NCBI GenBank assembly: GCA_044357775.1 | Contig: JBIKOX010000099.1 | Coordinates: 1-10,806, forward strand | Source of the DNA: UBA4416 sp044357775 | Lineage (GTDB): Bacteria; Bacteroidota; Bacteroidia; B-17B0; Aurantibacillaceae | Reading direction: 5' to 3' | DNA length: 10,806 nucleotides | Part shown: one piece after another, positions 1 through 7,445 of the stretch | Layout: each line of letters begins with the position of its first letter | Position numbering within the stretch: the first letter of the stretch is position 1 | The notes under the pieces: model-generated | Seen by the model: the letters and a program-made list of their open reading frames with translations, nothing else | Databases searched by the model: none | What the model was told of the DNA's origin: nothing | Translations under genes and position numbers: made by a program

Positions 1-35
1 AAGTGAGAAGAGAGATAAAAGAATTTGATTCAGTT

Positions 36-70
36 TGGGTAAGTATACATTGTAATGTTAAGGTTACCCA
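36..70 (-). terminator. Possible hairpin terminator after the small barrel gene
   Basis: A perfect 7-bp inverted repeat (TGGGTAA at 36-42, TTACCCA at 64-70) surrounds a 21-nt loop. The loop itself contains ACAT/ATGT arms. It lies 17 nt beyond the stop codon of the minus-strand gene ending at 87. No clear U-run follows on the minus strand, so termination here is only a possibility. Confidence 0.3.
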
Positions 71-86
71 CGTTTATTAGAGAAAC

Positions 87-713
87 CTAGAATTTCCCTT
101 GGAAACCAAATCCAAAGTTTACACCAGCACCTGTTAAGTCTAACACATCTGGTATATTAGTAACTGTGTTTTTAAAGTATAAATCTTTGTACGAATAATT
201 CACATAAGCTAGGTTAATAAACATACCTATATGATCGCCGAAATAAAAACGAGGTTGTAAATGAAAATCAAATATTAATCCTCCACCTTTTGCTGCGGAA
301 ATATACTGATCTCTTGCTTCCCAATTTAAAGTTGAATATCCAAAATTAAATCCTGCTAACACATCTACACGTTTTGTCCTCAAAAAATGAGCATTAACCA
401 AAATAGTTGCATCTAATCCTGTAATTGATGGTTTTGAATTTGTGATTGTATCCTTTGATGTGAAATAATCAGATAAAAGAACTTTAGCACCAATACCTAA
501 CCAATTTGAAACACCTCGCTCATAATGTAGACTCAACATTTTATTAGCAGCAGTGCTAACATCAGACTGTTTGTTTGACGCCACTTTAGTTACATAATTA
601 TAAATCCCTAAATCAGCTCCAAAAGCAACTACATTCGACTTTTTTTCAAAACTTTGTTGAGCTACTAAATTTATTGAATATAAAACTGCTATTCCTAATG
701 TTATTTTTTTCAT
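87..713 (-). CDS. Small outer-membrane beta-barrel protein
   Basis: The 208-residue product begins with a Sec signal peptide (about residues 1-19, cleavage near VAQ|Q). It continues as alternating short hydrophobic/aromatic strands with polar turns, for example 70-81, 100-110, 116-127, 145-158, 162-174 and 194-208. It ends in phenylalanine, the usual terminal residue for BAM-inserted outer-membrane barrels. The size fits an eight-stranded barrel. These features are seen; the outer-membrane location is inferred from them. No enzymatic motif is visible and the ligand or partner is unknown. It lies 104 nt downstream of the OmpA-family gene on the same strand and could be co-transcribed with it. 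No convincing promoter was seen in the gap. A PorP/SprF identity is unlikely because those proteins are, as I recall, clearly longer (around 300 residues). Confidence 0.75.
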   Translation of the reverse strand: MKKITLGIAVLYSINLVAQQSFEKKSNVVAFGADLGIYNYVTKVASNKQSDVSTAANKMLSLHYERGVSNWLGIGAKVLLSDYFTSKDTITNSKPSITGLDATILVNAHFLRTKRVDVLAGFNFGYSTLNWEARDQYISAAKGGGLIFDFHLQPRFYFGDHIGMFINLAYVNYSYKDLYFKNTVTNIPDVLDLTGAGVNFGFGFQGKF

Positions 714-817
714 GTGTTGATATTTATTGTTTTTAAGTTGTTATGGGGTTTAGCCAGTTTGTCTTCATTTATATTTACGTTTTGAAAAACATAGCTAATT
801 CATAGTGTAAAATTAAT

Positions 818-2845
818 TTATTTACTGATAATTAGTATTTCCGTCCTTCTATTTTTTGATCGACCTTCCTCATTCGAATTATCGGCAATTGGCTTATTAG
901 GACCGTAACCTTTCGCTGAAATATTTTTCCCGTTAACACCTTTTTCTTCTAAAAATGCTTTTACGATATAAGCTCTATTTGCAGATAGTGCTTCATTTGA
1001 TTTAGCAACTCCAATATTATCTGTATGACCTTGTATTTCGATTTTGATATTAGGATTCTCTTTTAAATATTCTGCAAAAGATTCTAAAACAATAAAAGAT
1101 TCTTTTGTTAAATCCGCTGAATTAGTATTATAATATAAATTATTTAACACAAACGAACTTCCTTCTTTAGCCTCATTGATTTCAATTTTTACAGAGGTTG
1201 GCTTGTTGATAAAACTTGCATCTTTAACACTAACCATCTTGGAAGAAAATGAATAATCATCTTTTTTTACAGTTAATAATAAATCATCTTTCATTTTAAG
1301 ATTCACAGCCACCATAAATTTACCTGTACTTGAATCAACTACTGCCAATGTTTTTTCTTTAGTCACAGTATTTGTTATTTCCACTTTTGCCCCTTCAATG
1401 TTATTGCCGGAGTTATCTTTAATTTCTCCTTTTAAAAAAGTAGTTTCTTGTGGACGAGCTTCTTTATATAATTCAAAGGAATATAAATCATATCTACCAA
1501 TTCCCTTGCCTCGCATTTTTCCTTCGTCGTATGAAAAGAAATAACCTGTTTTACTATCTGTACTTACAAAAAAACCAACATCATCTACCTCTGTATTTAT
1601 TGGATAACCAATATTTTCAGCTTCTATCCACTGTCCTTTATCATTTTTTCGGACAAGGAAAATATCCATTCCTCCAAAACCAAAATGACCATCGCTACTA
1701 AAATACAAGGTTTCGCTATCCGAGTGAATGAAAGGTGTTTTTTCATTTCCATTAGTATTAATTTTTGGACCAGCATTTTGCGGCATGGCCCATATTTTTG
1801 TATTAGGATCTTTTTTAGTGATATAAATATCAATTCCTCCATAGCCGCCTGGCCTGTCACTTGCAAAATAAAGAGTATTTCCATCTGCACTCAAAGTTGG
1901 TTGAGAGTCCCAATAAACGGGATGATTTACATTTGCACCTATTTTTGAAATTTCACTCCAAGTATCCTCGTCATTTTGACTGACATAAATATCACAATTT
2001 GGCTGCGTGCCACCTTCAAATCGACTCATTGCAAAATACAAAAACTTATTATCGATTGAAATTGTGCATCCACCTTGATTATCCTCGGTTGTGTTAAATG
2101 GCGGCGACATAGCTTCTCCAGAATTAAAAACACCGGCATTATCGCGATTAGCAACCATAAATAATTCTCTTTCTCCATCAATTGCTTTTACAGTATTCCT
2201 GGATTTTAAAGGGACTTTTCGTGTAAAAAAGCAGAGTTTATCATCAGGCGAAATGTATGCTAAATATTCATCTGTTTTTGTGGAAACACCTGTTACTACT
2301 TTTGGTTCAAATGGTACAATTTTCTTTTTAAGTTCACTTTCTTTTTTAGCATACTTAATCATTTCTTTTGCCTGATACAATTGACCTTCATATTCTTTAC
2401 CATATTTTTTGTCATCATCATCTTTAAATTTTATAAATTGTTGTAGGTATTTTATGGCTGAATCATTTTTTGTTTCTTCATAAAAATTAAATCCTATGTA
2501 ATAGTATGGCTCTGAATGAATTTTCGGACAAACAGCAATTGCATTTAATAAAAATGGCACTGCAGGAGCAAATGGTTTGCTTTCTAACTTGCAGTGAACA
2601 ATAATTTCTCTAGCCATCGCTAAATTGGCTTCAGCAAAATCTGGCTCTATTTCCAAACATTCACGCAAGAAAGCAAGGCGTTCTGGCTTTTTATATTTCT
2701 TTTTGTCAATTGCTTTTTCGTATAATTTTAAAGCTTTTTTATTATCTATTTCCACACAAAATTTGGATGTAGATTCATCGTCATCCTGCGCAAAAAATTG
2801 AGTTGTGCAAAGTAAAAATGAAAAAAGTATAATTTGTTTAAACAT
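818..2845 (-). CDS. OmpA-family envelope protein with TPR, beta-propeller and CRD modules (PorE-like)
   Basis: The 675-residue protein starts with a Sec signal peptide (1-20, ending FFAQ) and an acidic DDDES stretch. Residues about 30-170 are helical and TPR-like. Residues about 185-455 hold WD40-like PD40 propeller repeats, recognisable by recurring YFASDRPGGYGGIDIY-type motifs (326-341, and YFSSDGHFGFGGMDIF at 381-396). Residues about 468-555 form a carboxypeptidase-regulatory-like beta-sandwich (LKGEIKDNSGNNIEGAKVEI). Residues 565-675 are an OmpA C-terminal peptidoglycan-binding domain, with GHTDN at 606-610 and SANRA at 621-625 supplying the expected Asp609 and Arg624. This order and length match my recollection of PorE, which tethers the type IX secretion machine to peptidoglycan. 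Unlike lipoprotein PorE, no good lipobox precedes Cys13, so a soluble periplasmic form is more likely. Paralogues with this architecture are common in Bacteroidota, so the T9SS role is an inference. Confidence 0.85.
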   Translation of the reverse strand: MFKQIILFSFLLCTTQFFAQDDDESTSKFCVEIDNKKALKLYEKAIDKKKYKKPERLAFLRECLEIEPDFAEANLAMAREIIVHCKLESKPFAPAVPFLLNAIAVCPKIHSEPYYYIGFNFYEETKNDSAIKYLQQFIKFKDDDDKKYGKEYEGQLYQAKEMIKYAKKESELKKKIVPFEPKVVTGVSTKTDEYLAYISPDDKLCFFTRKVPLKSRNTVKAIDGERELFMVANRDNAGVFNSGEAMSPPFNTTEDNQGGCTISIDNKFLYFAMSRFEGGTQPNCDIYVSQNDEDTWSEISKIGANVNHPVYWDSQPTLSADGNTLYFASDRPGGYGGIDIYITKKDPNTKIWAMPQNAGPKINTNGNEKTPFIHSDSETLYFSSDGHFGFGGMDIFLVRKNDKGQWIEAENIGYPINTEVDDVGFFVSTDSKTGYFFSYDEGKMRGKGIGRYDLYSFELYKEARPQETTFLKGEIKDNSGNNIEGAKVEITNTVTKEKTLAVVDSSTGKFMVAVNLKMKDDLLLTVKKDDYSFSSKMVSVKDASFINKPTSVKIEINEAKEGSSFVLNNLYYNTNSADLTKESFIVLESFAEYLKENPNIKIEIQGHTDNIGVAKSNEALSANRAYIVKAFLEEKGVNGKNISAKGYGPNKPIADNSNEEGRSKNRRTEILIISK

Positions 2846-2924
2846 GTGATTAGATTTAAGTAATAAATATAAAGTAGCAAGATAAATATGAATTAATACT
2901 CACTATTTTATACTTTTTTAAAAC

Positions 2925-3863
2925 TTACTTTGGTTTATAAATTGGAGTTTGTTTTTCGGGCTCAGGCTTTTTAACGTTATCGCTTTTATCTTTATCTTTT
3001 CTAATATCAATAGCAGGATCATAAACCCAATTTCCTTTTTTCATGGACAAAGCATCAAAGCTTCCGTCTGGTCCGTAATACTGAAATTGCCCTTCCAACA
3101 TGGGGTCTGGAGTGCTGGGCGCTAAATGACTAAAAATAATTTGTTTTCTGTTGGCATTATATTTTAACGACATGGATACTTCGCTGGCATATTCAAACAT
3201 AATTCGTTTAGCAAACTTCCCCGGAAATTTAAAAACATCTTTACCAAAGGTAGGTGTGCCATCTGGTTTAAAACTTAAGATATCTATAAATTTACGTTGC
3301 GTTAATTTATCATTGCCATCCCATCCAATAAGTGTATAAAAATCATCGTTAGATTTAATCACATCTACATATAACATTCCAAACCACTTGCTCGGATCTG
3401 AAATATAATTTTCGGGTGTTTTAATGGTATTTGATTTATCAAGTAATTGATAAAATTCATATTGAGTGGATTTTTCTTTTTTAAGAAATCCTTTTTTTAT
3501 TGTTTTACTATTATTGACTTGTATAAAGCCAAAGTAAAAATAGGTTTGATCTTCTTTACGCATATCCCAGGTAATAATTCTGAATTTTTTATCTGGAGAA
3601 TACACTAAAGCTATATCCTTTTTCAAACTATCAAAAGGATATAATATTGATTTTTCATCTTTTAAAATCACATTCCATAATGCTAAAAATTCCTTATTTG
3701 CATTAAAACGATTTACTTCTTTTTTACTGTAAAAAACCCTTTCTTTAATCTGTTTTAAAGAATCTTCTAGTTCCGAAAAACGCTTACTATCAGACTCAGA
3801 TAATTGAGCAAACCCAAATTGGTTTAGTGCTAAAACAAAAAGAGTAAAAAGGATTATTCGCAT
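2925..3863 (-). CDS. Secreted conserved protein of unknown function
   Basis: The 312-residue protein has a clear Sec signal peptide (1-20, ending GFAQ). A charged helical segment follows (about 21-60). A mixed alpha/beta region of about 85-285 contains the distinctive stretches YTLIGWDGNDKLTQRKFID (176-194) and FEYASEVSMSLKYN (223-236). The C-terminal 25 residues are a Lys/Pro/Asp-rich low-complexity tail (about 287-312). I recognise it only as resembling hypothetical proteins seen in Bacteroidota and cannot assign a function. There are no transmembrane segments beyond the signal and no lipobox, so it is probably periplasmic or surface-exposed. It lies 79 nt upstream of the PorE-like gene on the same strand, which hints at a shared envelope role. 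A hairpin terminator separates it from the ABC-F gene. Confidence 0.75.
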   Translation of the reverse strand: MRIILFTLFVLALNQFGFAQLSESDSKRFSELEDSLKQIKERVFYSKKEVNRFNANKEFLALWNVILKDEKSILYPFDSLKKDIALVYSPDKKFRIITWDMRKEDQTYFYFGFIQVNNSKTIKKGFLKKEKSTQYEFYQLLDKSNTIKTPENYISDPSKWFGMLYVDVIKSNDDFYTLIGWDGNDKLTQRKFIDILSFKPDGTPTFGKDVFKFPGKFAKRIMFEYASEVSMSLKYNANRKQIIFSHLAPSTPDPMLEGQFQYYGPDGSFDALSMKKGNWVYDPAIDIRKDKDKSDNVKKPEPEKQTPIYKPK

Positions 3864-3886
3864 TTCTCTATAACGGATTATGATTG

Positions 3887-3894
3887 GAAAGTTA
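3887..3894 (-). promoter_or_regulatory. Candidate -7 box for the secreted unknown gene
   Basis: The minus strand reads TAACTTTC, one mismatch from the Bacteroidota -7 consensus TAnnTTTG. It lies 23 nt before the ATG at 3863 and just downstream of the preceding gene's terminator hairpin. No TTG/TTTG -33 element was identified, so this is a weak call. Confidence 0.3.
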
Positions 3895-3914
3895 CAGAAA
3901 ATATTTTAATAGAG

Positions 3915-3939
3915 CTGTCAGGTTTTAAAAACATGACAG
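3915..3939 (-). terminator. Hairpin terminator after the ABC-F gene
   Basis: An inverted repeat with outer arms CTGTCA (3915-3920) and TGACAG (3934-3939) continues after one G-A mismatch into GTTT (3922-3925) and AAAC (3929-3932) around a 3-nt loop. It lies 24 nt beyond the ABC-F stop codon. The sequence that follows on the minus strand is AT-rich but not a pure U-run, so it may be a moderate terminator or a transcript-end stabiliser. Confidence 0.55.
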
Positions 3940-3963
3940 GTCTATTTTCTGAATAAAAGTTAA

Positions 3964-5586
3964 TTAAGCTAAAGAGCCGTATAATTTCATGCGTTGTTCT
4001 TTTACTTGGTCACTTTCTAAATACTCATCATAAGTCATTTTTTTATCAATAAAGCCCTTTGGTGTTAATTCAATAATACGATTAGCAACCGTTTGCATCA
4101 ACTCATGATCATGACTTGTTAAAAGAACTACACCTGTATAATCTTTTAAGGCATCGTTATAAGCAATAATACTTTCTAAATCTAAGTGATTAGTTGGCTC
4201 ATCTAAAATCAACATATTTGGATTAACCTGCATCATACGACTTGTCATACAACGCACTTTTTCTCCTCCTGATAATACTGAACATTTTTTTAAAACCTCT
4301 TCGCCACTAAACAACATTTTACCTAAAAATCCACGCACATAACTTTCATCTTTGTTTGATGAATATTGGCGTAACCAATCCATTAAATTCATATCACCAA
4401 CAAAATACTTAGCATTATCATTTGGTAAGTATCCTTTATGTATGGTTGTTCCAAATTTATAGTCTCCACTATCCGCTGTGTCTTCTTCGTTAATAATATC
4501 AAACAAAGCGGTAATTGCTAAATGGTTTTTTGCAATGAATGCAATTTTATCTCCTTTAGCCACATTGATATTTACATTTTTAAACAAAACACCATCAACG
4601 TTCGACTTGGTTAAATTTTCGATATGTAAAATTTGATCTCCTGCTTCGCGCTCTTGCTTAAAAATAATACCTGGATATTTACGCGTACTTGCAGGAATTT
4701 CATCAACCACTAATTTATCCAATAATTTTTTACGAGAAGTTGCTTGACTTGATTTACTGGCATTAGCACTAAATCGACGAACGAAATCTTGTAACTCCGT
4801 ACGTTTATCTTCCATCTTTTTATTAGCATCACTGCGTTGCTTTAACGCTAACTGACTCATTTGATACCAGAAACTATAGTTGCCAGTATACGTTTTTAAT
4901 TTATTATAATCAATATCACACGTGTGCGTACAAACGGCATCCAAAAAATGTCGATCGTGACTTATAACAACAACTGTATTTTCGAAATCAGCTAAATAAT
5001 TTTCTAACCACGAAATAGTTTCAACATCCAAATCGTTGGTGGGCTCATCTAATAATAAAATATCAGGGTTACCAAAAATAGCTTGCGTTAATAAGATTTT
5101 TACTTTGTCTTTTCCAGTTAAATCTTTCATCATTTTATAGTGAGATTCAACTGGGATGCCAACATTGGTTAATAAAGTAGCTGCATCGCTTTCTGCATTC
5201 CAACCATTCATTTCTCCAAATTCACCTTCTAATTCCGCTGCTTTTATTCCATCAGCTTCACTAAAATCAGGCTTTGCATAAATAGCATCTTTCTCTTTCA
5301 TGATGTTATAAAGGCGTTTGTTTCCCATCATGACTGTATCTAGGACAGTGAACTCATCAAACTCAAAGTGATTTTGTTTTAATACACTCATGCGCATTCC
5401 GGGCAAAATACTTACCTGACCTTTATTTGGTTCAATTTCACCAGATAAAATTTTCATAAACGTTGATTTACCAGCACCATTAGCACCAATTAAACCATAG
5501 CAGTTACCTGGAGTAAATTTTACATTTACCTCGTCAAACAAAATACGTTTGCCATATTGCAAACTCACATTAGAAACAGAAATCAT
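3964..5586 (-). CDS. ABC-F family ATP-binding protein (YbiT/YkpA-like)
   Basis: This 540-residue cytoplasmic protein has two ABC domains and no membrane segments, the ABC-F plan of ribosome-associated translation factors. The first domain has Walker A GANGAGKST (34-42, Lys40), Walker B LLLDEPTND (177-185, Glu181) and switch His210. An arm-like insertion lies near 90-130 and a charged helical linker near 250-300. The second domain has signature LSGGE (438-442), Walker B LILDEPTNH (459-467, Glu463) and switch His492. Its Walker A is degenerate (AKNHLAIT, 352-359) with Ile358 where Lys is expected. The first signature is also weak (LTGKD, 156-160). The start at 5586 is chosen because MISVSNVSLQYG is the usual ABC-F N-terminus and a perfect -7 box lies at 5605-5612, inside the longer reading frame. 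A housekeeping translation role is more likely than antibiotic resistance, but this cannot be settled from sequence. Confidence 0.88.
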   Translation of the reverse strand: MISVSNVSLQYGKRILFDEVNVKFTPGNCYGLIGANGAGKSTFMKILSGEIEPNKGQVSILPGMRMSVLKQNHFEFDEFTVLDTVMMGNKRLYNIMKEKDAIYAKPDFSEADGIKAAELEGEFGEMNGWNAESDAATLLTNVGIPVESHYKMMKDLTGKDKVKILLTQAIFGNPDILLLDEPTNDLDVETISWLENYLADFENTVVVISHDRHFLDAVCTHTCDIDYNKLKTYTGNYSFWYQMSQLALKQRSDANKKMEDKRTELQDFVRRFSANASKSSQATSRKKLLDKLVVDEIPASTRKYPGIIFKQEREAGDQILHIENLTKSNVDGVLFKNVNINVAKGDKIAFIAKNHLAITALFDIINEEDTADSGDYKFGTTIHKGYLPNDNAKYFVGDMNLMDWLRQYSSNKDESYVRGFLGKMLFSGEEVLKKCSVLSGGEKVRCMTSRMMQVNPNMLILDEPTNHLDLESIIAYNDALKDYTGVVLLTSHDHELMQTVANRIIELTPKGFIDKKMTYDEYLESDQVKEQRMKLYGSLA

Positions 5587-5604
5587 CTCAAAAAAATTAG
5601 GCGG

Positions 5605-5612
5605 CAAAGATA
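5605..5612 (-). promoter_or_regulatory. -7 promoter box for the ABC-F gene
   Basis: The minus strand reads TATCTTTG, an exact match to TAnnTTTG, 18 nt before the ATG at 5586. Transcription would start a few bases downstream, giving a very short leader. The -33 region is occupied by the heptamer array, with no clear TTG. The match could partly be chance, because the box contains one copy of the same AAAGATA motif. Confidence 0.5.
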
Positions 5613-5617
5613 CCAAA

Positions 5618-5652
5618 AAAGATTAAAGATAAAAGACAGAAGATAAAAGACA
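5618..5652 (+). repeat. Left heptamer tandem array, five units
   Basis: Five consecutive 7-bp units are in exact register: AAAGATT, AAAGATA, AAAGACA, GAAGATA, AAAGACA. The consensus is AAAGAYA. The array lies immediately upstream of the ABC-F -7 box, in the divergent intergenic region. Its opposite-orientation counterpart is at 5721-5748. Confidence 0.8.
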
Positions 5653-5661
5653 ATTATCTTC
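5639..5661. repeat. Inverted repeat GAAGATAA/TTATCTTC
   Basis: A perfect 8-bp stem (5639-5646 with 5654-5661) surrounds a 7-nt loop. It uses the last units of the left heptamer array as one arm. It could be an operator-like palindrome or a small hairpin; no regulator is identifiable. Confidence 0.45.
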
Positions 5662-5690
5662 AAAAAGTCAAGCATTATTAATTTTGTCGG

Positions 5691-5726
5691 AAGATTCAAT
5701 AACTGTTATTAAATTAAATGAATCTT
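5691..5726. repeat. Inverted repeat AAGATTCA/TGAATCTT
   Basis: A perfect 8-bp inverted repeat (5691-5698 with 5719-5726) encloses 20 AT-rich bases. The right arm overlaps the start of the right heptamer array. Function is unknown. Confidence 0.45.
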
Positions 5727-5748
5727 TCATCTTTAATCTTTCATCTTT
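5721..5748 (-). repeat. Right heptamer tandem array, four units, opposite orientation
   Basis: On the plus strand it reads AATCTTT, CATCTTT, AATCTTT, CATCTTT, which on the minus strand gives AAAGATG/AAAGATT units. This is the same motif as the left array but inverted. It ends 14 bp before the candidate -7 box of the P5C dehydrogenase gene. The two arrays could pair imperfectly across the 68-bp spacer. Confidence 0.8.
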
Positions 5749-5762
5749 AAACTAAAAAAAGG

Positions 5763-5770
5763 TAATTTCG
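5763..5770 (+). promoter_or_regulatory. Candidate -7 box for the pruA cluster
   Basis: TAATTTCG differs from TAnnTTTG at one position and lies 19 nt before the ATG at 5790. There is no evident TTG about 20 bp upstream; that region is the right heptamer array. Confidence 0.4.
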
Positions 5771-5789
5771 TGCATCTAAAAAAGACACT

Positions 5790-7421
5790 ATGCCAAAAGG
5801 AATTTATAAAGTACCAGTTGCGATTAACGAACCGATTAAAAGTTATGCTTCTGGAAGCTCTGAGCGTAAAGAATTACAAGCCATGCTTAAAGAATTACGC
5901 AGCAAAGAATTAGATATTCCAATGTATATTGGAAATAAAGAAGTGCGTAGCGAAAACAAAACGCGTTTAGCTCCTCCTCATGATCATAGACATACATTAG
6001 GACATTTTCATAAAAGCGATAAAACGCATGTTGAACAAGCTATTAATGCTGCTTTAGATGCAAAAGAAAAATGGGCTAATTTAAGTTGGGAACATCGTGC
6101 TTCTATCTTTTTAAAAGCTGCTGAATTAATTGCTGGACCATATAGAGCTAAACTAAATGCGGCTACCATGTTAGGACAAAGTAAAAATGCCTTCCAAGCG
6201 GAAATTGATAGCGCTTGCGAAATTATTGATTTTTTAAGATTTAATGTTCAGTACATGACGGAGATTTATGCTGAGCAGCCAATCTCTGGAGCAGGTGTTT
6301 GGAACCGTTTAGAATGGAGACCTTTAGAAGGATTTATTTATGCCTTAACGCCATTTAATTTTACAGCTATTGCAGGTAATTTACCAACAAGTTGCGCCAT
6401 GATGGGTAACGTAGTTGTTTGGAAACCTAGTAATACTCAAGTGTACAGCGCTAATGTGTTAATGGAAATTTTTAAAAAAGCAGGTGTACCAGACGGTGTT
6501 ATCAATTTAATTTATCCAAGCGGACCAGATGCAGCAGAGGTGGTATTTAACCATAAAGATTTTGCTGGTATACATTTTACAGGAAGCACTGAAGTGTTTC
6601 AAAATATTTGGCAAACTATTGGAAACAATATTCATAAATACCGTTCTTACCCTCGTATTGTTGGAGAAACAGGAGGGAAAGATTTTATTATGGCACACAA
6701 ATCAGCTGAAGCAAAATCATTAGCAGTGGCTATTTCTCGTGGTGCTTTTGAATACCAAGGTCAAAAATGTTCTGCGGCTTCTCGTGCTTACGTTCCTAGC
6801 AATTTATGGGAAGAAGTAAAAGGATATCTTTTGGCTGATTTAAAAGACATGAAAATGGGTCCAACCGAAGACTTTACAAATTTTATAAATGCCGTTATAG
6901 ACGAAAAAAGTTTTGATAAACTTACTAAATACATTGATGCTGCTAAAAAAGACAGTAATGTTGAAATTATAGCCGGTGGAAATTATGATAAGAGTAAAGG
7001 TTATTTTATTGAACCAACTATTATTGTAGCTAAAGATCCAAAATATGTAACCATGTGCGAAGAATTATTTGGACCTGTGTTAACACTTTATGTTTATGAT
7101 GCAGAAAAGTTTGAAGAAACATTAGAATTAGTAGATTCAACATCTATATATGCTTTAACAGGTGCTATTTTAGCACAAGACCGTTATGCTATTGAACTGG
7201 CAACTAAAAAATTAAGTAACTCTGCTGGTAACTTTTACATTAACGATAAATGCACTGGTGCAGTTGTTGGTCAGCAACCGTTTGGCGGTGCTCGCGGAAG
7301 TGGAACAAATGATAAAGCAGGAGCAAAAATAAATTTATTACGTTGGGTTTCGCCACGTACAATAAAAGAGACATTTACACCACCAACAGATTATAAATAC
7401 CCATTTACTCAACCTGATTAA
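5790..7421 (+). CDS. pruA: 1-pyrroline-5-carboxylate dehydrogenase (L-glutamate gamma-semialdehyde dehydrogenase)
   Basis: This enzyme carries out the NAD-dependent oxidation of glutamate semialdehyde (in equilibrium with pyrroline-5-carboxylate) to glutamate, the second step of proline catabolism, in the cytoplasm. At 543 residues it has the length of the monofunctional P5C dehydrogenase group that also includes mitochondrial ALDH4A1. Visible ALDH motifs are TPFNF with Asn190, WKPS with Lys212, FTGST (263-267), the general-base Glu293 in GETGGKDF, nucleophile Cys327 in EYQGQKCSAASR, and EELFGP (424-429). The C-terminal GQQPFGGARGSGTNDKAG (494-511) is characteristic of P5C dehydrogenases rather than generic aldehyde dehydrogenases. 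The frame is intact and the ATG start gives the usual N-terminus. Proline dehydrogenase is not in the window. It probably leads a four-gene transcript with the STAS-like gene, the barrel and ubiX. Confidence 0.95.
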   Translation: MPKGIYKVPVAINEPIKSYASGSSERKELQAMLKELRSKELDIPMYIGNKEVRSENKTRLAPPHDHRHTLGHFHKSDKTHVEQAINAALDAKEKWANLSWEHRASIFLKAAELIAGPYRAKLNAATMLGQSKNAFQAEIDSACEIIDFLRFNVQYMTEIYAEQPISGAGVWNRLEWRPLEGFIYALTPFNFTAIAGNLPTSCAMMGNVVVWKPSNTQVYSANVLMEIFKKAGVPDGVINLIYPSGPDAAEVVFNHKDFAGIHFTGSTEVFQNIWQTIGNNIHKYRSYPRIVGETGGKDFIMAHKSAEAKSLAVAISRGAFEYQGQKCSAASRAYVPSNLWEEVKGYLLADLKDMKMGPTEDFTNFINAVIDEKSFDKLTKYIDAAKKDSNVEIIAGGNYDKSKGYFIEPTIIVAKDPKYVTMCEELFGPVLTLYVYDAEKFEETLELVDSTSIYALTGAILAQDRYAIELATKKLSNSAGNFYINDKCTGAVVGQQPFGGARGSGTNDKAGAKINLLRWVSPRTIKETFTPPTDYKYPFTQPD

Positions 7422-7445
7422 TAACACATTATTTAAAGTCATTGT

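Noticed and set aside
1450..2375. Several short open frames (plus strand 1450-1701, 1685-1948, 2091-2375; minus 1624-1890) inside the PorE-like gene
   Set aside because: They lie within a well-supported coding frame, have no family-like motifs, and look like chance frames in AT-rich DNA.
2877..2884. Possible -7 box TATCTTGC upstream of the PorE-like gene
   Set aside because: It fits TAnnTTTG only with a missing base and has no -33 element, so it was not listed as a feature.
3151..3339. Short plus-strand frame opposite the secreted unknown gene
   Set aside because: It is antisense to a gene with a signal peptide and coherent protein features, and nothing independent supports it.
5587..5616. 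Ten-residue N-terminal extension of the ABC-F protein
   Set aside because: It contains the perfect -7 box and does not resemble ABC-F N-termini; the ATG at 5586 fits better.
5618..5748. CRISPR array
   Set aside because: The units are 7 bp with no spacers and there are no cas genes nearby.
6507..6723. Overlapping short frames on both strands inside pruA
   Set aside because: The pruA frame is unambiguous here (Glu293 motif region), so these are shadows.
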